Assembly: GCA_002354655.1 (NCBI GenBank)
Contig: DELY01000034.1
Location: 35,835 to 99,834 of the forward strand
DNA: 64,000 nt
Direction: 5' to 3'
Source: Pseudomonas sp. UBA2684
GTDB taxonomy: Bacteria; Pseudomonadota; Gammaproteobacteria; Pseudomonadales; Pseudomonadaceae
Part shown: piece after piece, positions 11,688-22,508 of the stretch
Numbering within the stretch: position 1 is the first letter of the stretch
Layout of the letters: the number at the start of each line of letters is the position of its first letter
Program-made: the position numbers and the translations under genes
The notes under the pieces: generated by a model
What the model was told of the DNA's origin: nothing
Database searches by the model: none
The model's input: only the letters and a program-made list of their open reading frames with translations

Positions 11688-12248
11688 ATGCGCAGACTGC
11701 TCACGCTCATCGCCCTGCTCTTACTCAGCCCCGCCTTGCTGGCGAACAATAGTGCACGCCTGGACGAAGCAAATTTCGCCGCACAGGTCGACCTGCCAGA
11801 CGCCAGCCTCGAGCGGAAAAACCAAACCGTGCTCACCTACCTGTGGGCCGACGTGTATGCCGCTGCGCTCTATGCCGAGCCGCAGTTGAGTGCACGCCAA
11901 GCCCTCGACGCCAACCGCAGCAAGCGCCTGGAGCTTTACTACTTTCGCAACATAGACCGCACTGACGTGATCAAAGCCGCCTGGGTCACCCTGGAAAGGC
12001 AGCAGAATCCAGCCACGCTCGAACGCCTGCGCAAAGACCTCGATACCCTGCATGCCAGCTTTCGCGATATTCGCCCAGGCGACCGCTACGCGCTCAACTA
12101 CAGCGCCAGCAGCGGCTTAATCCTTGAGCGTAACGGCAAAGCCACATTCACCAGCAGCAACCCCGAACTGGCCAATGCCTACCTCGGCATCTGGCTCGCC
12201 CCCAACGGACTGTCGGACAAACTGCGCGACAGCCTGCTGGCCGACTGA
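11688..12248 (+). CDS. Exported chalcone-isomerase-like protein
   Basis: A 186-residue protein with a signal peptide (MRRLLTLIALLLLSPALLA), predicted periplasmic. The mature part ends with PGDRYALNYSASSGLILERN and NPELANAYLGIWLAPNGLSDKLRDSLL. These are the hallmarks of the bacterial chalcone-isomerase-like family (Chalcone_3), which shares the plant fold but has no known flavonoid substrate. DVYAAALYAE near residue 56 is also typical of the fold. The catalytic function is unknown. It stands alone between divergent nqrA and convergent gap. Confidence 0.85.
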   Translation: MRRLLTLIALLLLSPALLANNSARLDEANFAAQVDLPDASLERKNQTVLTYLWADVYAAALYAEPQLSARQALDANRSKRLELYYFRNIDRTDVIKAAWVTLERQQNPATLERLRKDLDTLHASFRDIRPGDRYALNYSASSGLILERNGKATFTSSNPELANAYLGIWLAPNGLSDKLRDSLLAD

Positions 12249-12263
12249 ATCCAGGCAATAAAA

Positions 12264-12285
12264 AACGGGAGCCGAAGCTCCCGTT
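12264..12285. terminator. Bidirectional Rho-independent terminator
   Basis: A 9-base-pair stem AACGGGAGC/GCTCCCGTT with a CGAA loop is flanked by A-rich and T-rich runs. It lies between the convergent chalcone-isomerase-like gene and gap. Confidence 0.85.
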
Positions 12286-12312
12286 CTTTAATTGCGGCTT
12301 AGCGCTTAGCGC

Positions 12313-13779
12313 TTAGCGCGGAAAGGCCGGTGGGTTGACCCCAACCATGTCTTCCATGACGCGAATTACCTGGCAGCTATAGCCAAATTCGTTGTCGTAC
12401 CACACGTACAGCACAACGCGGTTGTCATTGGCGATAGTCGCTTCGGCATCCACCACACCCGCATGGCGCGAACCGACGAAGTCGGTGGACACCACTTCCT
12501 GCGAGTTGACGAAGTCGATCTGCTTGTGCAGATCCGAATGCAGCGCCATATAGCGCAGGTACTCGTTGATCTCTTCGCGGCTGGTGGCGTTTTCCAGGTT
12601 CAGGTTGAGAATCGCCATGGACACGTTGGGTGTCGGTACGCGAATGGCATTGCCGGTCAGCTTGCCTTTCAGCACCGGCAGCGCCTTGGCAGCGGCAGTG
12701 GCGGCACCGGTTTCGGTGATCACCATGTTCAGCGCGGCGCTGCGGCCACGACGGCTGCCCTTGTGGAAGTTGTCGATCAGGTTCTGATCGTTGGTGTACG
12801 AGTGCACGGTTTCCACGTGGCCGTTGACGATGCCGTACTTGTCGTTCACCGCTTTCAGCACCGGCACGATGGCGTTAGTGGTGCAGGACGCCGCGGAAAT
12901 GATCTTGTCGTCCGCCGTGATATCGCCATGGTTGATACCATGCACGATGTTCTTCAACGCGCCCTTGCCCGGCGCAGTCAGCACCACGCGATCGATACCT
13001 GGGCAAGCCAGGTGCTGGCTCAGGCCTTCGGCATCGCGCCATACACCGGTGTTGTCCACCAGCAAGGCGTTGTCGATGCCGTACTGGGTGTAGTCCACCT
13101 CGGCTGGCGACTTGGCATAGATCACCTGAATCAGGTTACCGTTGGCGGTCAGCGTGTTGTTGGCTTCATCGATGGTGATGGTGCCATCGAACGGGCCATG
13201 CACCGAATCGCGACGCAACAGGCTGGCACGCTTGACCAGATCGTTCTCCGCACCCTTGCGCACGACGATGGCGCGCAGACGCAGGCCGTCGCCACCACCG
13301 GTTTTCTCGATCAGGATGCGCGCCAGCAGGCGGCCGATACGACCAAAACCGTAGAGCACCACGTCGGTGCCTTTGCGTGCCACGAGGTTCTGCTGGCCGG
13401 CGACCGGGGCCAGTTCGTCACGCACGAACTGCTCGATGCTGCGGCCATTGGCATCCTGGGTGAACTTGGCCACCATGCGCCCCAGATCCACGGAGGCGGC
13501 GCCCAGCTTGAGCTCGCTCATCGTCTTGAGGATCGGGAAGGTGTCATGCACCGACAGCTCGGCATCGCCGCCTAGGCGGTGGCGCGCATAGCGGTGGGCT
13601 TTGAGAATTTGGATGACCGAACGGTTGATCAGGCTACGACCGTAGATCGAGGTAACCACATTATTGTTGCGGTAGAGTTGGCCAATCATCGGAATCATCG
13701 CTTCCGCAAGGGCTTCTCGATCGATCCACTCACCGAGACACTGGTCGGGCTTCTGAGTCACGGGCAGTACCTTCCACAT
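12313..13779 (-). CDS. gap: Glyceraldehyde-3-phosphate dehydrogenase, long form
   Basis: The 488-residue product carries the GAPDH fold only from about residue 138 (VVLYGFGRIGRLLARIL). The catalytic Cys299 is in SAASCTTNAIVPV, followed by VHSYTNDQNLID and a normal C-terminal domain ending WYDNEFGYSCQ. The first 135 residues are a helical extension absent from ordinary 330-residue GAPDH. Strand beta-2 (RAIVVRKGAEN) lacks the Asp that holds the NAD ribose, so NADP use is possible. A GTG start at 13761 (VTQKPDQC), with GGAAGG upstream, is an alternative and would give 482 residues. This type is common in pseudomonads; a gluconeogenic role is inferred. It is divergent from mfd. Confidence 0.92.
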   Translation of the reverse strand: MWKVLPVTQKPDQCLGEWIDREALAEAMIPMIGQLYRNNNVVTSIYGRSLINRSVIQILKAHRYARHRLGGDAELSVHDTFPILKTMSELKLGAASVDLGRMVAKFTQDANGRSIEQFVRDELAPVAGQQNLVARKGTDVVLYGFGRIGRLLARILIEKTGGGDGLRLRAIVVRKGAENDLVKRASLLRRDSVHGPFDGTITIDEANNTLTANGNLIQVIYAKSPAEVDYTQYGIDNALLVDNTGVWRDAEGLSQHLACPGIDRVVLTAPGKGALKNIVHGINHGDITADDKIISAASCTTNAIVPVLKAVNDKYGIVNGHVETVHSYTNDQNLIDNFHKGSRRGRSAALNMVITETGAATAAAKALPVLKGKLTGNAIRVPTPNVSMAILNLNLENATSREEINEYLRYMALHSDLHKQIDFVNSQEVVSTDFVGSRHAGVVDAEATIANDNRVVLYVWYDNEFGYSCQVIRVMEDMVGVNPPAFPR

Positions 13780-13910
13780 GTAGGGGCTGAAAAAAGGGGC
13801 TACATTATGACGGCGCACGCAAGCAGGAGCAATGCGCACCTGTCGCGACTGACACCGAGCATTCTTGCCCGCTACAATCGCCGACCTTGTGCCATGACCG
13901 TGAGCTGCCT

Positions 13911-16900
13911 GTGTCTGCACCGACCCTATCCGTACTGCGCCTGCCGTCCCTGCCGGCCACCGCCGGCAAACAACACTGGGGCAACCTGCCCGGGGCCGCG
14001 CTAAGCCTGGCGATTGCCGAGGCCGCCAGCGCCGCCAAGCGTTTCACCCTGCTGCTAACCGCCGACAGCCAGAGTGCCGAACGCCTGGAGCAGGAGCTTA
14101 GTTTCTTTGCCCCGACACTTCCGGTATTGCATTTCCCCGACTGGGAAACCCTGCCCTACGACCTGTTTTCGCCGCACCAGGACATTATTTCTCAGCGAAT
14201 TTCTGCGCTTTATCGCCTGCCAGAGCTCAAACACGGCGTTTTGGTAGTGCCCATCACCACTGCCCTACACCGTTTGGCGCCGACGCGTTTTCTGCTCGGC
14301 AGCAGCCTGGTACTCGACGTCGGCCAGAAAATCGATGTCGACAACATGCGCATGCGCCTCGAGGCCGCCGGTTATCGCTGCGTGGATACCGTGTACGAAC
14401 ACGGCGAGTTCGCCGTACGCGGCGCCTTGATCGATCTGTTCCCAATGGGTAGCGAGCAACCGTTTCGCATCGACCTGTTCGACGACGAAATCGAAACCCT
14501 GCGCACCTTCGACCCGGAAACCCAGCGTTCCATCGACAAGGTCGAGTCGATCAAGCTGCTGCCGGCACGCGAGTTCCCGCTGGAAAAGAAAGCCGTCAGC
14601 GATTTCCGCGGGCGTTTCCGCGAGCGCTTCGACGTGGACTTCCGCCGCTGCCCGATCTACCAGGACCTCAGCACCGGCATCACCCCGGCCGGTATCGAGT
14701 ACTACCTGCCGCTGTTCTTCGAGGAAAGCGCGACCCTGTTCGACTACCTGCCAACCGACACCCAGGTGTTTTCCCTGCCGGGCATCGAAAAGGCCGCCGA
14801 GCAGTTCTGGGTCGATGCGCGCGGCCGTTATGAAGAACGCCGCGTCGACCCGGAACGCCCGCTGCTGCCGCCCGCCGATATCTTCCTGCCGGTGGAAGAC
14901 TGCTTCGCCCGCCTGAAGAACTGGCCGCGCGTGGTGGTCAGCCAGGACGATATCGAGGAAGGCGTCGGCCGCACCCGTTTCGACGCCAAACCGCTACCGG
15001 ACCTGGCGATTCAGGCCAAAGCCAATGAACCCCTGGCGGCGCTGCGGCGCTTTATCGAGGAGCATCCTGGCCGCGTGCTGTTCTGCGCCGAATCGGCGGG
15101 CCGCCGCGAGGTGCTGCTGGAGCTGCTCGCGCGCCTCAAGCTCAAGCCCAACGAATTCGACAGCTGGCCAAGCTTCACCGCCAGTAAAGAGCGTTTGGGC
15201 ATCTGCATCGCCCCGCTGGATGACGGCCTGCTGCTCGAAGACCTGGCCCTGGTGGCGGAAAGCCCGCTGTTCGGCCAACGCGTCATGCAGCGACGCCGCC
15301 GCGAGAAATCCCGTGATGGCGGCGACAACGTCATCAAGAACCTTACCGAACTGCGCGAAGGCGCGCCGGTGGTGCATATCGACCATGGCGTCGGCCGTTA
15401 CCTGGGCCTGGTGACCATGGAGTTCGACGGCCAGGCCGCCGAGTTCCTCGCCCTGATGTACGCCGAGGAAGCCAAGCTTTACGTACCGGTGGCCAGCCTG
15501 CACCTGATCGCGCGCTACACCGGCAGCGACGACGCCCTGGCCCCACTGCATCGGCTCGGCTCGGAAATCTGGCAGAAGGCCAAGCGCAAGGCCGCCGAAC
15601 AGGTGCGCGACGTTGCCGCCGAACTGCTCGACATCTACGCCCGCCGCGCGGCTCGCGAAGGCTATGCGTTTGCCGACCCGAAGGCCGACTACGCCACCTT
15701 CAGCGCCGGCTTCCCCTTCGAAGAAACCCCGGATCAGCAGAACGCCATCGACGCCGTGCGCGACGACATGCTCGCGCCCAAGCCGATGGATCGCCTGGTC
15801 TGCGGCGACGTGGGCTTCGGCAAGACCGAAGTGGCCATGCGCGCCGCCTTTATCGCCGTGCATGGCGGCAAGCAGGTGGCAGTGCTGGTACCCACCACCC
15901 TGCTCGCCCAGCAGCACTACAACAGCTTCCGCGACCGCTTCGCCGACTGGCCGGTAAAAGTCGAGGTGATGAGCCGCTTCAAGAGCACCAAGGAAGTCAG
16001 CGAGGCCATGCAGCAACTGGCCGAGGGCAAAGTGGACATCGTTATCGGCACCCACAAGCTGCTGCAGGATGACGTCAAATTCAGCAACCTGGGCCTGGTG
16101 ATCATCGACGAAGAGCACCGGTTCGGCGTGCGCCAGAAGGAGCAGCTGAAAACCCTGCGCAGCGAAGTCGACATCCTCACCCTCACCGCCACGCCGATTC
16201 CGCGCACCCTGAATATGGCCGTGGCCGGCATGCGCGACCTGTCTATCATCGCCACGCCGCCGGCGCGACGGCTGTCGGTGCGCACCTTCGTCATGGAGCA
16301 GAACAACCCGACGATCAAGGAAGCGCTGCTGCGCGAATTGCTACGCGGCGGCCAGGTGTATTACCTGCACAACGATGTGAAAACCATCGAGAAGTGCGCC
16401 GCCGACCTCGCCGAGCTCGTTCCCGAGGCGCGCATCGGCATCGGCCACGGGCAGATGCGCGAGCGCGAGCTGGAACAGGTGATGGGCGACTTCTACCACA
16501 AGCGTTTCAACGTGCTGATCGCCTCAACCATCATCGAGACCGGCATCGACGTGCCGAGCGCCAACACCATCATCATCGAGCGCGCCGACAAGTTCGGCCT
16601 GGCCCAGCTGCACCAGTTGCGCGGCCGCGTCGGCCGCAGTCACCACCAGGCCTACGCCTACCTGCTGACACCGCCACGCAAGCAGCTGACCGACGACGCG
16701 CAGAAACGCCTGGAGGCCATCTCAGGTGCCCAGGATCTCGGTGCCGGCTTCCTCCTGGCCACCCATGACCTGGAGATCCGCGGTGCTGGCGAGCTGCTCG
16801 GCGACGGCCAGAGCGGGCAGATCCAGGCGGTCGGCTTCACCCTCTATATGGAAATGCTCGAGCGCGCGGTGAAATCCATCCGCAAGGGCGAGCAGCCCAA

Positions 16901-17363
16901 CCTCGACCAACCGCTCGGCGGCGGTCCGGAGATCAACCTGCGTGTGCCGGCGTTAATCCCCGAGGACTACCTGCCCGACGTGCATGCGCGGCTGATCCTC
17001 TACAAACGCATCGCCAACGCCGCCGACGAGGATGGCCTGAAAGAACTGCAGGTGGAGATGATCGACCGCTTCGGCCTGCTGCCCGAGCCGAGCAAGAATC
17101 TGGTGCGCATCACCCTGCTGAAATTGCAGGCGGAGAAGCTCGGAATCAAGAAGGTCGACGCCGGCCCGCAAGGTGGGCGCATCGAGTTCACCGCCGATAC
17201 CTGCGTCGACCCGCTGACGCTGATCAAGCTGATCCAGAGCGCGCCGAACCGCTACAAGTTCGAAGGCGCGACGATGTTTAAACTCCAGGTGCCCATGGAG
17301 CGCCCGGAAGAACGATTCAATACCCTGGAAGCGCTGTTCGAGCGCCTGACTCCCTCTACGTAA
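13911..17363 (+). CDS. mfd: Transcription-repair coupling factor Mfd
   Basis: This 1150-residue ATP-dependent translocase removes RNA polymerase stalled at lesions and recruits UvrA. Domains in order are a UvrB-like N-terminal module (FAPTLPVLHFPDWETLPYD), the RNA-polymerase-interacting CarD-like domain (HIDHGVGRYLGL, near residue 490), and a superfamily 2 helicase with Walker A CGDVGFGKTE, DEEH box in IIDEEHRFGVRQKE, and GRVGRS motif VI. The C-terminal UvrA-masking domain follows (YLPDVHARLILYKRIA). The GTG at 13911 is preferred over a TTG at 13887 because the family starts near SVLRLP. Nothing is missing. Confidence 0.97.
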   Translation: MSAPTLSVLRLPSLPATAGKQHWGNLPGAALSLAIAEAASAAKRFTLLLTADSQSAERLEQELSFFAPTLPVLHFPDWETLPYDLFSPHQDIISQRISALYRLPELKHGVLVVPITTALHRLAPTRFLLGSSLVLDVGQKIDVDNMRMRLEAAGYRCVDTVYEHGEFAVRGALIDLFPMGSEQPFRIDLFDDEIETLRTFDPETQRSIDKVESIKLLPAREFPLEKKAVSDFRGRFRERFDVDFRRCPIYQDLSTGITPAGIEYYLPLFFEESATLFDYLPTDTQVFSLPGIEKAAEQFWVDARGRYEERRVDPERPLLPPADIFLPVEDCFARLKNWPRVVVSQDDIEEGVGRTRFDAKPLPDLAIQAKANEPLAALRRFIEEHPGRVLFCAESAGRREVLLELLARLKLKPNEFDSWPSFTASKERLGICIAPLDDGLLLEDLALVAESPLFGQRVMQRRRREKSRDGGDNVIKNLTELREGAPVVHIDHGVGRYLGLVTMEFDGQAAEFLALMYAEEAKLYVPVASLHLIARYTGSDDALAPLHRLGSEIWQKAKRKAAEQVRDVAAELLDIYARRAAREGYAFADPKADYATFSAGFPFEETPDQQNAIDAVRDDMLAPKPMDRLVCGDVGFGKTEVAMRAAFIAVHGGKQVAVLVPTTLLAQQHYNSFRDRFADWPVKVEVMSRFKSTKEVSEAMQQLAEGKVDIVIGTHKLLQDDVKFSNLGLVIIDEEHRFGVRQKEQLKTLRSEVDILTLTATPIPRTLNMAVAGMRDLSIIATPPARRLSVRTFVMEQNNPTIKEALLRELLRGGQVYYLHNDVKTIEKCAADLAELVPEARIGIGHGQMRERELEQVMGDFYHKRFNVLIASTIIETGIDVPSANTIIIERADKFGLAQLHQLRGRVGRSHHQAYAYLLTPPRKQLTDDAQKRLEAISGAQDLGAGFLLATHDLEIRGAGELLGDGQSGQIQAVGFTLYMEMLERAVKSIRKGEQPNLDQPLGGGPEINLRVPALIPEDYLPDVHARLILYKRIANAADEDGLKELQVEMIDRFGLLPEPSKNLVRITLLKLQAEKLGIKKVDAGPQGGRIEFTADTCVDPLTLIKLIQSAPNRYKFEGATMFKLQVPMERPEERFNTLEALFERLTPST

Positions 17364-17374
17364 AGGACTGACCC

Positions 17375-17914
17375 ATGCGCGCACTCCGCACCCTGGCCTT
17401 GCTGCCGCTTATTCTGCTGTCGCTACTGAGCAGCGCAGCGGTTTTTGCCGAAGGCCTTTACCAGGTCGAAGTCATCGTCTTCCGCCAAGCGGGCGAACCG
17501 ATTCCCGCCAGCCAGCCAGCGCCCGACGACTGGGCTCAAGGTGCACAACCGCTCGACGCCAGCAGCGAGCGCGTCACGGCACTCAATAGCGAAGCAGCCA
17601 AGCTCAACCCCGGCAGCGGCTATGAAGTGCTCTTGCACAAAGCCTGGTCGCAACAGCTGGGCGGCAGCCCTAGCAGCGTGGCGCTGCACACCGGCGATGA
17701 GCAGTTCGGTCACTTCCCGGTGGAGGGCACCCTGCATCTCAGCCAAGTGCGCTTTATCGATCTGCAAGCCGATCTGTGGGTCAACCAGTTCGACGACAGC
17801 GGCCTGCTCACTGGCAGCCAGCGCATCAAGCAAGGCAGCCGCCTGAAAAGCGGCGAGCTGACCTACCTGGACCACGGCAGCCTGGGCTTACTGATTCGCG
17901 TCAGCCCGCTGTAA
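17375..17914 (+). CDS. CsiV-family exported protein
   Basis: A 179-residue protein with a signal peptide (cleavage after AAVFA). The mature start GLYQVEVIVFRQ and the motif EGTLHLSQVRFIDLQADLWV match the CsiV family of periplasmic peptidoglycan-linked proteins, described in Shewanella as important for exopolymer and cell-surface traits. The function in this genome is not shown by the sequence. It begins 12 bases after the mfd stop and probably shares its transcript. A strong terminator follows. Confidence 0.82.
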   Translation: MRALRTLALLPLILLSLLSSAAVFAEGLYQVEVIVFRQAGEPIPASQPAPDDWAQGAQPLDASSERVTALNSEAAKLNPGSGYEVLLHKAWSQQLGGSPSSVALHTGDEQFGHFPVEGTLHLSQVRFIDLQADLWVNQFDDSGLLTGSQRIKQGSRLKSGELTYLDHGSLGLLIRVSPL

Positions 17915-17930
17915 GCGAACAACCACAAAA

Positions 17931-17953
17931 AAGGGCCGCGCAATGCGGCCCTT
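17931..17953. terminator. Bidirectional Rho-independent terminator
   Basis: A 9-base-pair stem AAGGGCCGC/GCGGCCCTT with loop GCAAT is followed by CGGTTTTTT and preceded by an A-run. It lies between convergent csiV-like and phosphorylase genes. Confidence 0.88.
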
Positions 17954-17982
17954 CGGTTTTTTCGAGGATTAGCCGGGCGAAT

Positions 17983-19730
<1,748 letters not shown>

Positions 19731-19751
19731 GCTTGAACTCACGAATAATCC

Positions 19752-20276
19752 TTAATTGAGTGGCGCCGCCGCCCATGCCGAGCAAGGCGCCTCATCGATC
19801 TGTACCGCACAATGGACGGGCACCCGCGGGAAGAGTTCCAGCAGGTCGGCATTGCGCAACCGTACGCAGCCGTGAGAAAGCGCTATGCCCATTGGCTCAC
19901 TGTCCGGGGTGCCATGCAGGTAGATATAACGGCGAAAGGTATCAACCGCACCGAGGCGGTTACGCCCTGGCTCGCAACCGCTGAGCCAGATGATCCGCGT
20001 GAGAATCCAGTCGCGACCGGGAAACTGCGCCGCCAACTGCGCGGACCAGATTTCACCGGTCCAGCGCCGCCCACGCAACACCGCACCCAGTGGCAAGCCC
20101 TCGCCCACCTTCGCCCGTACCTGATGCCGGCCACGCGGCGTGCAACCGGAGCCACTGAGCTCGCCTGCACCATTCAACGCAGTAGACACCGGAACGCGCA
20201 GCAACAATTGCCCGTCGGCAAAGCCGTACAGACACTGATCAGCGAGGGAGATATGCAGAAAATCGAGAGCGCGCAT
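19752..20276 (-). CDS. L,D-transpeptidase (YkuD domain)
   Basis: A 174-residue protein with the YkuD catalytic motif: the HGTP histidine near residue 122 and SHGCVRLRNADLLELF near residue 135, where Cys is the nucleophile. Such enzymes make 3-3 peptidoglycan crosslinks or attach proteins to the wall. No signal peptide is visible at MRALDFLHISLADQCLYGF. This is a common feature of the short stand-alone members, whose location is unclear. It lies between psrA and nagZ in a minus-strand run, a wall-metabolism context. Confidence 0.87.
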   Translation of the reverse strand: MRALDFLHISLADQCLYGFADGQLLLRVPVSTALNGAGELSGSGCTPRGRHQVRAKVGEGLPLGAVLRGRRWTGEIWSAQLAAQFPGRDWILTRIIWLSGCEPGRNRLGAVDTFRRYIYLHGTPDSEPMGIALSHGCVRLRNADLLELFPRVPVHCAVQIDEAPCSAWAAAPLN

Positions 20277-20323
20277 GACGCCTAGCTTAGCGGATCACAC
20301 CCCGCAAGCCCACCCATGCGGCC

Positions 20324-21031
20324 TCACACCTTGGCAGGCACACCGGAGCTTTTCGCGCGCGGCTTGAGCTGTGCACTGGCCAGCGCCTCATCGGTCACGC
20401 CACTGTCCGAACGCATACCGGCAGCCAGAAACGGCACCATCAAGCGCATTACCTGCTCGATTGAGGTATTCACCCCGAAATCGTTCTCGGCCATGGCGCG
20501 CAACGCCTTGATTCCGGACATGCTGAAGGCCGCTGCGCCGAGCATGAAGTGCACGCGCCAGAACAGTTCCAGTGGTGGAATACGTGGGGCCGCTTCGTGC
20601 ACCAACAGCATGTAGCGGCGGAAGACCTTGCCGTATACCTCTTCCAGATACTTACGCAAATGGCCTTGGCTCTGACTGAAGGCCAACCCCAACAAGCGCA
20701 TGAAAATAGACAAGTCATTGCCACTGCGCGGCTTCACCGCCAAGGCTTGCTCGACCAGTAGCTCCAGCAGTTCTTCAAGACTGACTTTGCTGTCCGGCTT
20801 GGCCTGACGGCGATCCAACTCACGCTCCAGGCTGCTACAGAATGGCCCGAGGAACCGTGAGAACACCGCCTGAATCAATGCTTTCTTGGAGCCGAAGTGA
20901 TAATTCACGGCAGCCAAATTGACGCCGGCCTTGCTAGTGATCAGGCGCAATGAGGTTTCGGCGAAACCTTTCTCCGCGAACAGCTGTTCTGCCGCATCGA
21001 GAATGCGTTCAACGGTTTCCGACTGGGCCAT
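20324..21031 (-). CDS. psrA: TetR-family fatty-acid-responsive regulator PsrA
   Basis: A 235-residue regulator with an N-terminal TetR helix-turn-helix (RILDAAEQLFAEKGFAETSLR, then AGVNLAAVNYHFGSKKALI). The C-terminal ligand domain and tail ending in KSSGVPAKV are as in Pseudomonas PsrA. PsrA represses itself and beta-oxidation genes, is released by long-chain fatty acids, and activates rpoS in P. aeruginosa. Two overlapping operators matching the PsrA consensus stand 15 bases upstream of the start. The fadBA targets are in this same window. Confidence 0.95.
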   Translation of the reverse strand: MAQSETVERILDAAEQLFAEKGFAETSLRLITSKAGVNLAAVNYHFGSKKALIQAVFSRFLGPFCSSLERELDRRQAKPDSKVSLEELLELLVEQALAVKPRSGNDLSIFMRLLGLAFSQSQGHLRKYLEEVYGKVFRRYMLLVHEAAPRIPPLELFWRVHFMLGAAAFSMSGIKALRAMAENDFGVNTSIEQVMRLMVPFLAAGMRSDSGVTDEALASAQLKPRAKSSGVPAKV

Positions 21032-21045
21032 GACTCTTCACCTGA

Positions 21046-21072
21046 CAAACACTTGTTTGAAACATACGTTTC
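21046..21072. promoter_or_regulatory. Tandem PsrA operator upstream of psrA
   Basis: Two palindromes, CAAACACTTGTTTG (21046-21059) and GAAACATACGTTTC (21059-21072), share one base. Each fits the (G/C)AAAC-N4-GTTT(G/C) PsrA consensus. They lie just upstream of the psrA start and would give autorepression. Confidence 0.85.
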
Positions 21073-21238
21073 AGCCCGCCGCCTTGTCAAGTCGCATGAG
21101 CCGCTTTTTGGCTGGGCAGTCACACCGTTATAACAAACAACCAGAGCATCAGAGCAAGACGAGCGCAAAGTCCGCTAAGTAACACGCAGCACCGACAAAA
21201 CCGCAAGCCTGAATTGGTCCACGAACGCAAAAGGAGGA

Positions 21239-21266
21239 TTGCCAAGCCTCTATCACTGTATATAAT
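21239..21266 (+). promoter_or_regulatory. lexA sigma-70 promoter
   Basis: A -35 TTGCCA (21239-21244) and a -10 TATAAT (21261-21266) are separated by 16 bases. The first SOS box covers the -10. Confidence 0.75.
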
Positions 21267-21290
21267 CCCAGTCACTGTATAAAAAGACAG
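21256..21290. promoter_or_regulatory. Two SOS boxes controlling lexA
   Basis: CTGTATATAATCCCAG (21256-21271) and CTGTATAAAAAGACAG (21275-21290) both have the CTG-N10-CAG LexA pattern. The second ends 9 bases before the lexA ATG. Double boxes of this kind mark autoregulated lexA promoters. Confidence 0.92.
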
Positions 21291-21299
21291 AGTCCCGAC

Positions 21300-21911
21300 A
21301 TGCTAAAACTGACGCCACGCCAAGCTGAGATTCTCGCCTTCATCAAGCATTGCCTCGAAGACAACGGCTACCCGCCAACCCGCGCAGAAATCGCCCAGGC
21401 GCTCGGCTTCAAATCGCCCAATGCCGCCGAAGAACACCTCAAGGCCCTGGCCCGCAAAGGCGCCATCGAGATGACCCCCGGCGCCTCCCGCGGCATTCGC
21501 ATTCCGGGCTTCGAACCCAACCCCCTCGAAGAAGAAGGCCTGCCAGTAATTGGTCGGGTAGCCGCTGGCGCGCCCATTCTCGCCCAGCAGCACATCGAAG
21601 AATCCTGCCGGATCAACCCGGAGTTCTTCCACCCCAAGGCCGACTACTTGCTGCGTGTGCGCGGCATGAGCATGAAGGACATTGGTATTTTTGACGGTGA
21701 CCTGCTCGCCGTGCACACCACCCGCGAAGCCCGCAATGGCCAAGTGGTGGTGGCCCGCCTCGATGACGAAGTGACCGTCAAGCGCTTCAAACGCGAAGGC
21801 AACAAAGTCTGGCTGATTGCCGAGAACCCTGAGTTCGCACCGATTGAAGTAAACCTGGAAGAGCAGGATTTAATTATCGAAGGCTTGAGTGTCGGCGTCA
21901 TCCGCCGCTAG
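21300..21911 (+). CDS. lexA: SOS repressor LexA
   Basis: A 203-residue repressor-protease. The N-terminal winged helix ([34 protein letters not shown] region) binds SOS boxes. The self-cleavage bond is Ala89-Gly90 in [10 protein letters not shown], and the catalytic dyad is Ser124 (RGMSMKDIG) and Lys161 (DEVTVKRFK). All are intact. RecA filaments trigger cleavage and derepression. It forms an operon with sulA, whose start is 10 bases downstream. Confidence 0.98.
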   Translation: MLKLTPRQAEILAFIKHCLEDNGYPPTRAEIAQALGFKSPNAAEEHLKALARKGAIEMTPGASRGIRIPGFEPNPLEEEGLPVIGRVAAGAPILAQQHIEESCRINPEFFHPKADYLLRVRGMSMKDIGIFDGDLLAVHTTREARNGQVVVARLDDEVTVKRFKREGNKVWLIAENPEFAPIEVNLEEQDLIIEGLSVGVIRR

Positions 21912-21921
21912 AGGAGGCTTT

Positions 21922-22395
21922 ATGCAGTTCCCGCAGTCGCTGAACCGTACGCAACTCCCACTGTTCGAGGCTTTTCTGGCCACGACGGCGCCCGCGCTGT
22001 TGAACGAAGTGGTGGAGACGCCCTGGCAAGATGAGCCGCAAGCTTTCAGTGAAATGTCGCTACGCGGCGCTGCCGGGCACTGTTTGAACCTGCTTGCACC
22101 GATTCTGCGCGAGCTGAGCCAGAACCATGATGCCCGCTGGTTGAGCCTCATCGCGCCACCTTCCAGCCTCACCCAGACCTGGCTACGCGATGCGGGACTA
22201 AACCGCGAACGCATTCTCCTACTGCACCCTCGTGGCGAGCAAAGCGCGCTGGAGCTGGCCCAGGAGGCATTGAAGTTGGGGCGTAGTCACACAGTCGTCA
22301 GCTGGCTACACCCGCTTGCACAGCATGCGCGCCAGCAACTGGAACAGGCCGCACGACAAGGTCAGGCGCAGAGTTTGAATATCAGCCTGGGTTAA
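21922..22395 (+). CDS. sulA: SOS-induced cell division inhibitor SulA
   Basis: A 157-residue SulA-type protein that would block FtsZ assembly during the SOS response. The start at 21922 follows a strong GAGGAGG. The central ARWLSLIAPPSSLTQTWLRDAGLNRERIL and the following HTVVSWLHPL stretch match the RecA-like core shared by SulA and ImuA-type proteins. Co-transcription with lexA is the usual Pseudomonas arrangement and places it under the two SOS boxes. Confidence 0.92.
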   Translation: MQFPQSLNRTQLPLFEAFLATTAPALLNEVVETPWQDEPQAFSEMSLRGAAGHCLNLLAPILRELSQNHDARWLSLIAPPSSLTQTWLRDAGLNRERILLLHPRGEQSALELAQEALKLGRSHTVVSWLHPLAQHARQQLEQAARQGQAQSLNISLG

Positions 22396-22508
22396 CCGAC
22401 TTGTATCGATCGCACAGGGAATGTGCGGAGAACACGCGTAACAAGACGCTACGAACTAAGCGACCTCAACGACGGTCGCAATCGGCACACATCTGCAACC
22501 GTCTTCGC

